From positions 9,410,001 to 9,474,000 of the forward strand of contig JAIVEN010000014.1 in assembly GCA_026686845.1 (NCBI GenBank): DNA of 64,000 bases. The letters run 5' to 3'. Every line of letters starts with the position of its first letter. Position 1 is the first letter of the stretch. The notes below the pieces were generated by a model. The model was not told where the DNA came from. It saw only the letters and a program-made list of their open reading frames with translations, and ran no database searches. The DNA comes from Adenanthera pavonina (Eukaryota > Streptophyta > Magnoliopsida > Fabales > Fabaceae). Shown here piece by piece: positions 17,814-30,264 of this stretch. The position numbers and the translations under genes are program-made.

Positions 17814-19187
17814 GGATATATTTGAGAGTTTAATATGATATTTAATGAAATGGTCATTAATGGAATAAAGTGGAACAGAACGAAACATAATATTCCATTG
17901 TTTGAGAGTTTTAAGATGAAAAGGAACGATTTTATCAGAGTTATTATAAAATTAATGAAACAAAATAGTTTATAACATTTTCTTTTCCATATTATCCTTA
18001 TAATTTAATTTAGATAAAAAATATGAAATTACTTCAAATTAAAAAGTGCAAAATATTTTTTAATAAACTTCAAATATTTTTTTCCAAGTAGCCTTTATAC
18101 AATGAGATTTTTTTATTTGTTATTCTTTATAAATATATAAGATTACAATTACAATTTGTTAGGAAAAAATTATTCACCATTTTTAAATTCAAAGTCCCTA
18201 GTAGAAAAAATTAAAAATCCTTAGGCTATAAAGAGATTGCGAGGATAACTTGATGTAGTTGAGAGACCAGGGGATGACTCTTTATAATGAAGAGAATAAG
18301 AGTGATAATGATGAGATCAATGATAAATATTGTTAAATATGTGTGTGTTTCAATAAGATTTGGTGTAATTCTGTAAATATAATATAAATCCATAGTCATT
18401 CCATCTGTGACCCTCCAATTTTGGAGGACAATAAAATTTTGGCTTGAGAGGCCCTCCTTTGCCATTCTATTCCTTTAAAAAATATCTATCTAAATTATTG
18501 TTATTAAAATCAGACCGGACTGGCCAGTTAGACCGATTGGACCGAGAACCGGTGCCTGGTCCGGTCCGATCATAGTACACAATCAGTACTATTCAGAACT
18601 GGTGAAACCGGCCTTGAACCAGTTCTAAATCGATTTGAACCAGTTCTGCATTTTTTTTCAAATTTTTTTAAAAAATTCTTTATTATTTTTAAGATAAAAT
18701 AACATCATTTTTAGTACAAAATATGTTTTTTTATATATTATAATATTATATAAGCATTATTATGATATATAACTATTAAAAATTATATATTTACTTAATA
18801 AATAATAGATTATTACTTTATTATTTTGAACTCAAAATATGATTATAGATGAATATTAACTTATTTAAATTAAAATATTGAGTTATGAAACTTATTAATA
18901 ATTTTTTTTGTGGTGAATAATAGATTAATAATTTAATATTATTTAGTTTGAGACTTTAATTAAATTATAAAATTTATTTAAACTTATATTATTTATTTTA
19001 AATAGATTATTTTAATCACTACCGGTTTGACCCTCGTTCGACCGAGGTGGAACCATTGAACCTTGAACCAGTGGCTTGTTCGGTTCAATATCTTGTCTGG
19101 TTCTGACAATATTGATCCAAACAATGGTCTACTCCCTTTAATCATTCTACTCCATTCCATTGAAAAAAAAAACTCTCAAACATACGA
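17814..19187. mobile_element. Harbinger/Tourist-like element, copy 1, interrupted
   Basis: It is flanked by TAA (17811-17813 and 19188-19190). Its terminal inverted repeats, GGATATATTTGAGAGTTT and the complement of ACTCTCAAACATACGA, resemble those of the element at 30265-32311, and the first ~680 bp aligns with that element. Without the nested insertion it would be about 0.76 kb. It is non-coding. TAA duplications and this terminus fit PIF/Harbinger MITEs. Confidence 0.7.
18501..19114. mobile_element. Element nested in the Harbinger-like copy 1
   Basis: It is absent at the matching place of copy 2, where AAGATCCATCCAAATAATGG is continuous. The ends are GTTATTAAAATCAGACCGGA and the complement of GTCTGGTTCTGACAATATTG; the interior is rich in ACCGG/GGTTC near both ends. 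A decayed duplication (ATCTAAATTATTG and ATCCAAACAATGG) flanks it. Superfamily unresolved. Confidence 0.6.
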
Positions 19188-19265
19188 TAAAAGATTGTAG
19201 CAAGTTTTGAGATGGATCAATTATTAACTAGTCCACTTAAGTGGGCAGATCTGATAACCCAAGGG

Positions 19266-21137
19266 TGTTGGAGATTGTGCCCTAAGCCAATCATTGTATT
19301 ATGAATATTGAATTTCATTATGAAAAAGAATGTGTTTTTTCTTACATTATTATATTATTTGCATATTTTTCTTTATAATAATATCCTTGGATAAATTATT
19401 TTATCCTAAATATCCCTAGTCAATCATCTTTGTGGAAATAATGATGAATTAAAGCTAGTATAATTTTGATTGATAATTATGTATGAAGATACAAATCAAA
19501 ATCATAAACTCCTGTTAGAAAATAGGCATAAGATTGACCTATCATGAGATAGTTGCATGGATCAAATCATAAGCATATCTCATATATAACCGTGTCACTA
19601 AACCCTCAGATCTGATATCACCATGGCTTCCTACATGGAGAACACTATACTTTGCCATAGTCAAAAGTCACCTTTAATTGGGAAATCATAAAAGCTATGA
19701 TTGGGTATAGTGGAACTCGTGTGGAGGAAGATGAATGGTCAAGATGGAATTTGTCTCTCTAATTAATGGAGAGATATATTTGGGCCCCTCGATGAGTGAG
19801 ACTGAGAAAATGCATGGCCGTGCTCGAATGGAAGAGTTTCCATTTGTTCTGTCAGTCTGCTAGGAGATCGAGAAAGTGATAGTCGAGTAAAATGAGGATG
19901 ACGTTTCCATGCCTCATACTTGACTTATATATCATGAGACAAAAGGGATGTAATTGAGTTATATGATAGGTTGCATCGGATCACCGATCTCATGTGATTT
20001 AGGTAATCACAATGTCTTGCTAGAGGTCACTTGTGACTTGTAGATCCAATAGTGTTATTAGCTCACTACCAAGATCGTATGGACCTACAGGGTTACACAC
20101 AAGAACAGTCCAACTTGAGCTAAAATGTCCAGTTTCATTGAATCTAAAATGTGTCTAGATTCAATGAATTTAATATTCAATTTAAGGTGATAGAATTATA
20201 TATATATATATTTGATAAATATATATATTAAAATTTGAAATATATATTTGATATATATTTCGAAATATATATATATAGTTCAAATTAATTCAAATTAATT
20301 AGTTTTAAATTTAATTCTATATGATAGATTTAAATTTAAACTAATGTCATAATCTAAATTAGATTTAGATTGGATTCTAAATTTGAATTTAAATTAATAA
20401 TCTAAATTTGATTTATATGATAAATTAAATCTAGATTTGATTATGGATATGTATTAAATAGTTAGTTTAAATTTAATTCATTAGATAGATTTAAATTCAA
20501 ACTAATCTATTTAATTAATATTTGATTTAGTTTAAATTATTGATTTAAATTAAACAAATACTGAATTCTATCTATATATATTGATATAGACTCGAATACA
20601 GAATCAACACGATTCAAATCTTCTAAGGAGAAAGCGGTCGTATACTTAGAGAGTGAGACTGTACGAACGAATAGTGTATGGATGTACAGACAAATTATGA
20701 ACAGCATATGGATGAACGACGAATAGCATACGGCCATATGATGAACAACGTATGGACTTATGACGGACAGTGACGAGACTATATGGATAGGTGGTGGGAC
20801 TGTACGAATGAATAGTGGGGCTGTACGAATAGTGGGGGGATTGTATGGACATACAGTGAGTTGTGCGGACAAACAGTGAAAGCTGAACTGACGTATTGAC
20901 ATTGGCAAATAGAGGTGCTAGCATACTATTAGAGTTGGACTCACCGTTTGTGTAGATACCGATAAAGGCAGCTAACTGGTTGCGTTAGTTCCTTGGGTTT
21001 GATGAAACAAAAAGAATACTAAGGGACACACATGGGGTAAATTCTCTTGCTACATCTCAATCTAAACAACGTTGATGAATTTATGGAAGGGAATTTCTTA
21101 ATAGTTTTCCGCTATGTGTATGTTGAAATTCCCAACA
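19266..21137 (+). repeat. 5' LTR of the long-LTR copia element
   Basis: It begins TGTTGGAGATTGTGCCCTAA and ends ATTCCCAACA. It holds an extremely AT-rich block (~20180-20580) and a degenerate tandem-like block (~20640-20890). Confidence 0.9.
20640..20890 (+). repeat. Degenerate tandem repeat inside the LTR
   Basis: Variants of GTACGAA...GAATAGTG and GTATGGA...GAACA recur every ~15-40 bp. A matching block is in the 3' LTR at about 27600-27830. Antisense ORFs over it are low-complexity artefacts. Confidence 0.65.
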
Positions 21138-21138
21138 A

Positions 21139-21151
21139 TGGTATCAGAGCC
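21139..21151 (+). promoter_or_regulatory. Primer-binding site (initiator tRNA-Met)
   Basis: TGGTATCAGAGCC lies one base after the 5' LTR. Confidence 0.9.
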
Positions 21152-21845
21152 ACGTCAATGATTTTTTAAATTGAGTTCTTGAGTATATGATTGCATGTAT
21201 TTGATATGTTGCAAACTCAATTTGTCCAATTCGGTTTTTCAAATCAATTTTCAATTTTGGATGTAAATTTGCCATTCATATATGTGATATATGTATTAAA
21301 AAATCTATTCCTCAAATCAGTTTCTAATCTAACGTTATATATCTATGCGAAATATGGTTTTTGAAACAATTGTGAATCTATTTAAATGATTTCATTTTCT
21401 GTTGATATATGACGTGATAAGATTCATGTGATTTTCGTATGTGATGTGAATATATTTCTGCATATGTATATGAGAATCTGTTATTGCGAATAGAGGGTGC
21501 TCAATCAGTTTAGGAATCTGCTTCGTATACGCATGTATTCAGTTTCTATTTTGTATGAAGCAATTAGATAATCCTATGTAATTCAGGTTTGAAAATATAT
21601 TTCGTATTAGTATGGATTCATTTCTGTTTTTTATATGACTGATTGATTTTCGTATGTGACGTGTTCATATATTTGTGAAATATATGTTTTCGTGCATGAC
21701 ATGATGAAAAACAGCATATGCGAAACAATTCTGGTGGATGGATTTTCAATGAGATTGATGAATCCTTGGGGTTTTTCTTAAGGCAGTCACTCATTCAAAA
21801 GAGCAGAAATCTAAAAAAATTTCATAGGGCTCTGCCCCCACCCCG

Positions 21846-21864
21846 CAAGGGGCGCTGCCCCTTG
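21846..21864 (+). other. GC-rich hairpin in retroelement leader
   Basis: CAAGGGGC-GCT-GCCCCTTG forms a perfect 8-bp stem with a 3-base loop in a GC island (21830-21880). Retroviral leaders often carry packaging or dimerisation stems; that role here is inference. Confidence 0.6.
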
Positions 21865-22760
21865 ACCCCACTTGCTAACCAGGTAGTGGGACCGCCATGA
21901 TTATCTAGTCGTAGCGCAACATAATCTGATTTAATGTTAAAATTGCAAAGTTTACAGCTTTTCATTGGATGAGATGTTTGTCACATGTTGTGATTTGTTT
22001 GTTTGAATTGGATGGGTATGGTGCATGATATGACCCTAGGATGACTTTGTAGTTTTAAATATGACATGCATGTCATGCCTCTCTCTATATTCTAGATATA
22101 CATTCTCTTCTCACCTCACTCCCCTTGAATGTTCAATCGAGGTTTCTTTTATAAGTGTTATATTAGAACAATCATTTTATTGGCTTGGGAGGATATAGGT
22201 TAGATGGGTCATATTATGACACATTTATTTTATGCTTTATGATGAGAACATATGCATGTATGGATGACACTTTTATATATATTCATGTGATAACTACATG
22301 TATGAATAACAACAACATAATAAAATCCCTCGAATTAAATTTTAAATTTAAATGTCACCCATTAATGAACACTTGTCAAGGGTTTAATTGCCTAAATGTA
22401 GGATCCACCAAAGTGGGATACATTTAGGTTATCTTAGTGAGGCAGTTTGGGTAATGATGATAATTATAAAAGTTCATGATGGTATGACTTAATTGAGACT
22501 ATCAAAATGATTTTGGGTCTTAAGGCATTAGATGGGATTAAACATGCTGGGTCATATGATGACAGGATCTCATGAAGATCTAAGAGTTACATGTGATGTA
22601 CTTGGTAAATAAGTTACCGACCTAAATAACTTAATTTTAAGCGTCTTGTCAAAGCGGACTTACAGTTAAGTGAAATATGGGTCTTAACCTACTAAACTAA
22701 ATGAGGGTTAATTTTTAGTAGGAAATTATTAATTTAATTTTACATATTTTGTTGTAGAAA

Positions 22761-23400
22761 ATGTCGTCGAGTAATTCTGCTATACTATAATTGGGATTTG
22801 TCCTTGAAAAGGACAAACTTAATGGGACCAACTTTCTTGACTGGTTTAGGAACTTGAAAATTGTTCTCAAGCAGGCAAGAAAATCATATGTCCTAGATGA
22901 ATCCATTCCTGAGGAGCCTGTAACTAATGCTCCAAGAGCCCAAAAGGGTGCCTATAATAAGCATCTCAATGACTCTGTGGATGTAGGATGCCTGATGTTA
23001 ACCATCGTGATCCCAGAACTTCAGAGAGATCTGAAGCATATGGAGGCTTATGAGATGATTGTGCATCTCAAGCCAACAACAGGCAAGGCAAGAAAGGTTT
23101 GAAACCATGAAAGCCTTACATTCCTGCAAAATGACTGAGGGTGCATCAGTTAGCTCTCATGTTTTGAAGATGAAAGACTACATTGATCACCTTGAAAGGC
23201 TCCGATTTCCCATAACCCAGGAGTTAGCTATAGATTTGATCATAAACTCACTCCCGGAGAGTTATGACCAGTTTGTCATGAACTACAATATGAATAACAT
23301 GAAGAAATCAATTTCTGAACTGCATGTAATGCTTAAAACTACTGGGCAAAACATCAAGAAAAAGCCCAGTAGCATTTTAATGGTTCAAAAAGGAAAATGA
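22761..23400 (+). pseudogene. copia gag pseudogene
   Basis: The probable start is ATG 22761. A TAA at 22788-22790 stops it after nine codons. The frame then continues with KLNGTNFLDWFRNLKIVLKQ, the copia gag signature, to a frameshift near 23095. After that come CKMTEGASVSSHVLKMKDYI and LPESYDQFVMNYNMNNMKKS to a stop at 23400. A Lys/Gly/Pro-rich tail follows (23401-23520), but the expected CCHC knuckle is absent because the sequence jumps at about 23540 to the pre-integrase region. Confidence 0.85.
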
Positions 23401-23535
23401 ATGAAAAAGAAAGGTAAGGGTAAGGGAAAGGGAAAAGGCCGGACAACAAGTCCAAGGAGTAAGACAAGCCCAAGTCCAACCCCAAACCCAAGCCTGAAGC
23501 CAAGAAGGTAAAGCCTCCTAAGGAAGGACTCTGTT

Positions 23536-26200
23536 TTGAATCCAGCCTACCTATGGCACTATCGTCTAGGCCACATAAATGATAAATGCATTTCAAAGCT
23601 CCATCAAGATGGACTTCTCAATTTATTTGATTTTGAATCATTTGACACTTACGAATCTTGTTTATTGGGAAAGATGACAAAGGCACCTTTTACTAGACAT
23701 GGTGAAAGGGCCACTGACTTGTTGGGCCTAATACATACAGATGTATGTGGTCGGTTAAGTACAACTGCCAGAAGTGGTCACCTGTACTTCATTATTTTTA
23801 TAGATGACTTTAGTAGATACGAATATATCTATCTAATGAGATATAAATCTGAATCTTTTGAAATGTTTAAAACTTTCCAAAATAAGGTACAGAATCAACT
23901 TGGTAAATCTATTAAAGCACTTCAATCTGATCGTGGTGGTGAATATTTAAGCCAAAAATTTATTGACCATCTTAGAAATTGTGGAATTGTTTCACAATTA
24001 ACTCCACCAGGAACACCATAATGGAATGTTATTTCTGAACGGAGGAATCGAATCCTATTAGATATGGTTCGATCTATGATGAGTCAAACAGATCTTCCAC
24101 CTTCCTTTTGGGGCCATGCATTAAAAACAGCTGCATTCACACTAAACCATGTTCCATTTAAGGTGGTGAAAAAGACCCCATATGAGATATAGATTGGAAA
24201 GAAGCCCAGTTTATCTTTTCTCAAGATTTGGGGATGCGAGGCATATGTTAAGCAACAAGCCTCAGATAAGTTAGCACCTAAATCTATAAAATACTTTTTT
24301 GTAGGGTATCCTAAGCAAACTAAGGGATATTACTTCTACAATCCTACTGAGAATAAAATGTTTATTGCTTGGAATGGTATCTTTCTAGCAAAAGAGTTTG
24401 TTTCTAAAAGAACCAGTAGGAGTAAGATAGATCTCGAAGAAATTTGAGACCCACAAAATCGCATTGAGCCAAAAATGGAAGAACGAGAAGACTCACAACA
24501 AGTTGATGAGCCTACTCAAGTAACACAAGGCCCAAGAAGCTCTGATAGGACATGACATCAGTCTCAAAGATATGGATTTCTTTTAACTGATAGTCGTGAT
24601 GTGTTGCTCTTGGATCAATAAGAGCCAACCACCTATCAAGAGGCCATAATAGGATCTGACTTTGAAAAATGGCTGCATGCCATGAAGTCTGAGATGCAAT
24701 CCATGTATGACAATTAGGTATAGACCTTGATTGACCCACCTAAAGTTGTAAAAACCATTGGGTGCAAATGGGTTTTTAAGAAGAAAACCGACATGGATAG
24801 CCAAGTGCATACCTTCAAAGCACGATTGGTTGCAAAATGATTCAAGCAAACTCATGGTATAGATTATGATGAAACCTTTTCGCCAGTCACCATGATTAAA
24901 TCAGTCAAGATCCTTCTTGTCATTGTAGCGTACTATGATTACCAGATTTGGCAGATGGAAGTCAAAATAGCATTCCTTAATGGAAAGCTGCTTGAGGACG
25001 TGTACATAACACAACCTGAGGTTTTTGTACGTCCAGAAGATTCTGTGAAGGTTTGCAAGCTTCAAGGATTCATTTATGGATTGAAGCAAGCATCTCGTAG
25101 TTGGAATCAACGTTTTGATGAAGTAGTCAAAGAGTTTGGATTTATCCAAAATATTAATGAACCTTGTGTTTACAAGAAGGTTAGTGGAAGCACAATTGTA
25201 TTTCTAATGCTTTATGTTAATGACATCCTACTCATTGAGAATGACATTCCTACCTTGCAGAATGTCAAGACTTGGTTAGAAAAGTGTTTCTCAATGAAGG
25301 ACTTAGGAGAAGCCACCTATATCCTAGGGACTAGAATCTATAGGGATAGATCCAAGAGGTTGATCGGCCTAAGTCAGTGCACTTATATAGACAAAGTATT
25401 GCATAAGTTCAGTATACAAGATTCAAAGAGGGGTTTACATACCCATGTCTCATGGCATCAATCTCAGCAAAGCTCAGTGTCCTTGTTCATGAGATGAGCG
25501 AGAACGCATGAGTAAGATTCCATATGCTTCGGCAATTGGATCTATAATGTATGTCATGTTGTGCACTCGACCAGATGTATCATATGCCTTGAGCATGACT
25601 AGTAGATATCAGTCGGATCCAAGTGAGTATCACTGGATTGCTGTCAAGAATATCCTGAAGTACTTAAGAAGGACTAATGATGTATTCTTGGTGTATGGAG
25701 GATTGGAAGACAAGCTGGTTGTAAATGGTTACACATATGCAAGTTTCCAATTTGACAAAGATAATTCTAGATTTCAATCAGGATTCCTATTCTGTTTGAA
25801 TGGTGGAGCAGTTAGTTGGAAAAGTTCCAACTAAAGTACTGTAGCTGATTCTATAACAAAAGCTGACTACCTAACAGCATCAGATGCAGCTAAGGAAGCT
25901 GTTTAGATTAAGAAGTTCATCACTGAGCTTGGAGTGGTGCCTACCATCTCAAATCCGATAGATCTATTTTGTGACAACAATTGCGCAATAGCATAGGCTA
26001 AAGAGCCTAGGTCACATCAAAGAACCAAACACAAACTCAAGCAATATCATCTCATTAAAGAAATCACTAATAGGGGTGATATAAAGATATACAAAATACC
26101 AACTGATGACAATGTTGCTGATCCTCTTACTAAGCCGTTTGCACAGATGAAGCATGACTGTCATGTTAGGTCAATGGGTATTAGATACATCAACGATTGA
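23536..26200 (+). pseudogene. copia pol pseudogene (integrase-RT-RNase H)
   Basis: The pre-integrase motif LWHYRLGHIND leads into integrase (HTDVCGRLSTTARSG, IDDFSRYEYIYLM, ALQSDRGGEY). RT begins near 24750 (GCKWVF) and continues with FLNGKLLEDVYITQP and IYGLKQASRSWNQRF; the catalytic motif is YVNDIL instead of YVDD. RNase H follows (SAIGSIMYVMLCTRPD, ADPLTKPFAQ), ending in TGA at 26198-26200 just before the polypurine tract. Stops include TAA 24019-24021, TAG 24190-24192 and TAG 24715-24717, plus frameshifts. Confidence 0.85.
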
Positions 26201-26219
26201 GTCTAGTACAAGTGGGAGT

Positions 26220-28066
26220 TGTTGGAGATTATGCCATAAATCAATCATTGTATTATGAACATTGTATTTTATTATGAAAAAAAGGTGTTTTTTCTTACAT
26301 TATTATATTGTTTGCATATTTTTCTTTATAATAATATCCTTTGATAAATTATTTTATCCTAAATATCCCTAGTTAATCATTTTTGTGAAAATAATGATAA
26401 ATTAACGCTAGTATGATTTTGATTGATAATTATGTGATAATTATGTATGAAGATACAAATCAAAATCATAAGCTTCTGTTAAAGAATAGGAACTGGATTG
26501 ACCCGTCATGAGATAGCTACATGGATTAAGTCATAAGTATATTTCATATATAACCGTGTCATTAAGCCCTCAGACCTGAGATCACCATGACTTCCTACAT
26601 GGGGAACACTATACTTTGGCATAGTCAAAAGTCACCTTTAATCAGGAAATCATAAAGACTATGATCAGATATAGTGGAACTCGTGTGGAGGAAGATGAAT
26701 GGTCAAGATGGAATTTGTCCCTCTAATTAATGGAGAGATATATTTGGGCCCCTCAATTAGTGAGACTGAGAAAATGCATGGCTGTACTCGAATGGAAGAG
26801 TTTCTATTTGTTTTGTTAGTATGCTCGGAGATCGAGAAAGTGATAGTCAAGTAAAATGAGGATGACATTTCCATACCTTATACTTGACCTATATATCATG
26901 AGACAAAAGGGATGTGATCGGGTTATATGATAGGTTGCATCAGATTACCGATCTCATATGATTTTGGTAGTCACAATGTTTTGCTTGAGATCACTTGTGA
27001 CTTGTGGATCCAATAGTGTTATTAGTCCACTGCCAATATCATATGAGCCTATAGGGTTACACACAAGAATAGGCCAACTTAAGTTAGAATGTCCAGATTT
27101 ATTGAATCTAAAATGTATTTAGATTCAATAAATTTAATATTTAATTTAAGGTGATAGAATTATATATATATTTGATATATATATATTAAAATTTGAAATA
27201 TATATTTGATATATATTTTGAAATACATATATATAGTTCAACTTAATTTAAATTAATTAGTTTTAAATTTAATTCTATATGATAGATTTAAATTTAAACT
27301 AATGTTATAATCTAAATTAGATTTAGATTGGATTCTAAATTTAAATTTAAACTAATAATCTAAATTTGATTTATATGATAAATTAAATTTAGATTTGATT
27401 TTAAATATATATTAGATAGTTAGTTTAAATTTAATTCATTATATAGATTTAAATTCAAACTAATCTATTTAATTAATATTTAATTTAGTTTAAATTATTG
27501 ATTTAAATTAAACAAATACCGAATCCTATCTATATATTGATATAAACTAAGATACAAAATCAACATGATTCAAATCACCCTAAAGAGAAAGTGGCCATAT
27601 ACTCAGAGAATGAGACTGTACGGATGAACAGTGTACGGACATATGGACAAACGATGAACAACATACGACCATACGATGAATAGCATACAGACATATGACA
27701 GACAGTAGTGAGACTATATAGATGGATGGAGGGACTGCACGAATGAACAGTGGGTTGTACGGATAGATGGTGAGATTGTATGAATAGACAGTGGGCTGTA
27801 CAGACAAACAGCAAAAGCTGAACTGATGTATGAACATTCACAAATAGAGGTGCTAGCACACCGTTCGAGTTGAACTCAATGTTCATGTGAATACCAGTAG
27901 AGGGAGCTGACCAGTCGCATTAGTTCTTGAGGTTTGATGAAACAAAAAGAATATCAAGGGATGCACTGGAGGTAAATTCTCTTACTACATCTAAATCTAA
28001 ACAACGTTGATGGATTCATGGGTTTCTTGATAGTTTTCCGCTATGTGTATGTTGAAATTCCTAACA
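26220..28066 (+). repeat. 3' LTR of the long-LTR copia element
   Basis: Begins TGTTGGAGATTATGCC directly after AAGTGGGAGT and ends ATTCCTAACA. It is collinear with 19266-21137 but visibly diverged. Confidence 0.9.
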
Positions 28067-28469
28067 ACAAGTTGACCCCCTTTTCTTTTAAAAAATATTT
28101 ATTTTATTTATATATAATTAGTGAATAATAATGAATTATGTCTTATTCTATTATATTTTATCTTAATAATACTTGAATATTATTATTGATGAAGGAGATG
28201 CATGAGATGTTTTTATTGTTTTTTTTTTGTGAAATTGTATCAATTTATTTAAGTTTATGAATTTGAATGGGTTTATTTATAGATTTAATTATGCTATATT
28301 TCTTTGTTTTACAAAAATGATCACATATATATATTAAAATAAAAAATATACAAACGAGGACAGATTTATAGCTTGATATATGTGGGGCTAAAAATGAAAA
28401 CTGTATAAAAAATGGTGGGCTAAAATTAATTTTCACATTTTTTGCAAATAAAAATAAACAAACTACAAA
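28067..28469. other. AT-rich spacer, nothing seen
   Basis: No coding sequence or repeat boundary beyond the right LTR end and the left end of the MULE-like element. Confidence 0.5.
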
Positions 28470-30175
28470 GGGAAAAATAAACTTTTAGTCCTTATAGTTT
28501 ATCCTTATTTTGAAATGAGTCCTCCTAATTTAATTTTTTTTAAAAGTGCTCCCTAGAGTTTAGTCTGTTAAGAAGGTTTATCCTTGTATTAATCATAATG
28601 TATGAAAAAGTCCCAAGGGCACCCACATGGCAATAAAATGGCATTAATATTGCTGAAATGGCTAACAAAAATCGACATGGTAAATGATTGGGCAACCTAC
28701 AAGCTCACTTATTCAATGTGGAGGAAACATGTTTTGCTTAGCAACGAAAATGCTTCTATTAGGTCTTCTTCTTCTTACAGCAAAATGTGGGTTTGCTTGA
28801 GGGAGATATGGTTGTTGCTGGAATTAATTCACCTACACTCAAAACATGGCAATCCGTGGCAGGAAAGGGGCCCTAAAACACTGTAGATAGATTGAAGCAG
28901 GTTGTATTCGTGGACTTAGATGCTACACAGTAGCATAAGAATTCAGAATTTATAAATAGATGCTAGGCACTTGAAGAAAGATGGAGATTTTTGAAATTGA
29001 TGAAAGATAGACATTGAGTTGTTATAGAAGCATTAGAAATGGTGCAGTAGTATATTCACTAGAAAAAAAAAGTGTTTGTTGCTAATAAGAAGAAGATGTC
29101 ACGTGTTCACTGTAGTCCATCTCATTTGCTATGGTTTGAAAGGGATTTTCACACAGTTATAATCATTAGCTATTATGAAATCGTTGAAATTGGCTAAAAG
29201 GATTGAAACTTTAATTTCTGGTATATCGCATTTCATTACCGAAGGAAGTTTTTTTGTTTTGGCTGTTTTGGAGTTGAGATTTTAGAAGACCATGGCATGC
29301 AGACAAGTAACTGTTTAATCTTTAATTTGTTTTTTGTGTTTGCTAATTTTTTGGCAATTATTGTATAGATTCAGTGTTTTTAATTTATGGTGATTATTGA
29401 AATATTGCTTCTTTAGCTATTAACTTCTCGTATTGGAGTGCATTACGCAATTATATGAATAACTGTTTATCTTGTTATGTATATTACTCTCTGTGGCACT
29501 ATTAGTTTTAATTTTGTTCACATCATCTCACTCACATCTATTGGAAGTCAAATTTGTAATATTATATTGTCAATATTCCAAAGTGTTTTTTGCATGCATG
29601 GTAGCATAATCATCTTTTACATAATGTAAATGAATCTAGAGAGAAGTAAATATTTGGACGTTATAGTAGTTTAGATTTGGGGCAATTAATAACATTTTAT
29701 CTAGTTTGCTTCAAGTGCTACTTTGCTAAATGTGTCAACTCCAACTGCTTTTACACAATCAAGTGGTGGCAAATTGTAGTATGTAATAGTAGATATATTT
29801 CATTCAAGCCCCTGTTTTGGTTATAGAAAAATAGAGTTATCTCTGTTGCCGACTAAATCCCTCTAGTCAGCACCAAAGATAAATAACCTCATCGTGCCTT
29901 TTTAGGCTATTAATCTTTTGGTTCTAGTTAGCTTCCACATGTTATATATTTTTTATGATTTGTATTGCCTATGGTTTACTCACCTCACACATCATACTAT
30001 GTTAGCCACTTAAGCAATATTTAATGGTGTTAAGGGACCTTTCACCATTTTTGAAAACTCTAGGTACAAACGCCTCTAACGTTGTAAACTCCAAGGGGTG
30101 CTTTAAAAAAAATTGAACTCTAAGGACTGATTTCAAAATAAGATAAATTATAAAGACTAAAAGCTTATTTTTTCC
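28470..30175. mobile_element. MULE-like element with ~100-bp terminal inverted repeats
   Basis: The left end GGGAAAAATAAACTTTTAGT and the right end (complement of ACTAAAAGCTTATTTTTTCC) open long inverted repeats that stay alignable through TTATTTTGAAAT and the AATTTTTTTTAAA region. The flanks AACTACAAA and GACCACAAA agree at 7 of 9 positions, as expected of a 9-bp MULE target duplication. The interior (28600-29990) has no transposase I recognise. A 94-codon ORF at 28602-28886 is not obviously a real gene. Confidence 0.65.
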
Positions 30176-30264
30176 GACCACAAAAAGAAACATTACAACA
30201 TGGGCCCCTTGATTTCCATCACTGAATGCGAAGAGAAGTTAGGAAATATAAGGTAAAAACCTAA

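Larger units (their letters stand above)
19266..28066 (+). mobile_element. Ty1/copia element with 1.85-kb LTRs
   Basis: Direct LTRs of 1872 bp (19266-21137) and 1847 bp (26220-28066) both have TGTTGG...CAACA-type ends. The tRNA-Met primer site is at 21139-21151 and the polypurine tract AAGTGGGAGT sits directly before the 3' LTR. The interior carries gag, pre-integrase, integrase, RT and RNase H in Ty1/copia order with many stops. Zinc knuckle and protease are missing. The long LTRs and gag motif suggest an Angela/Tork-type lineage (inference). The LTRs differ by many substitutions and indels, so the insertion is old. No exact 5-bp target duplication was found. Confidence 0.9.

Noticed and set aside
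20537..20924. Minus-strand ORFs of 92 and 123 codons with repeating Ser-Tyr-Pro/His motifs
   Set aside because: They lie over the degenerate tandem motif of the copia LTR and a counterpart exists in the 3' LTR; composition artefact, not a gene.
28602..28886. 94-codon ORF in the MULE-like element as a gene
   Set aside because: No recognised domain and it begins within the terminal-repeat region; kept only as a possible captured fragment.
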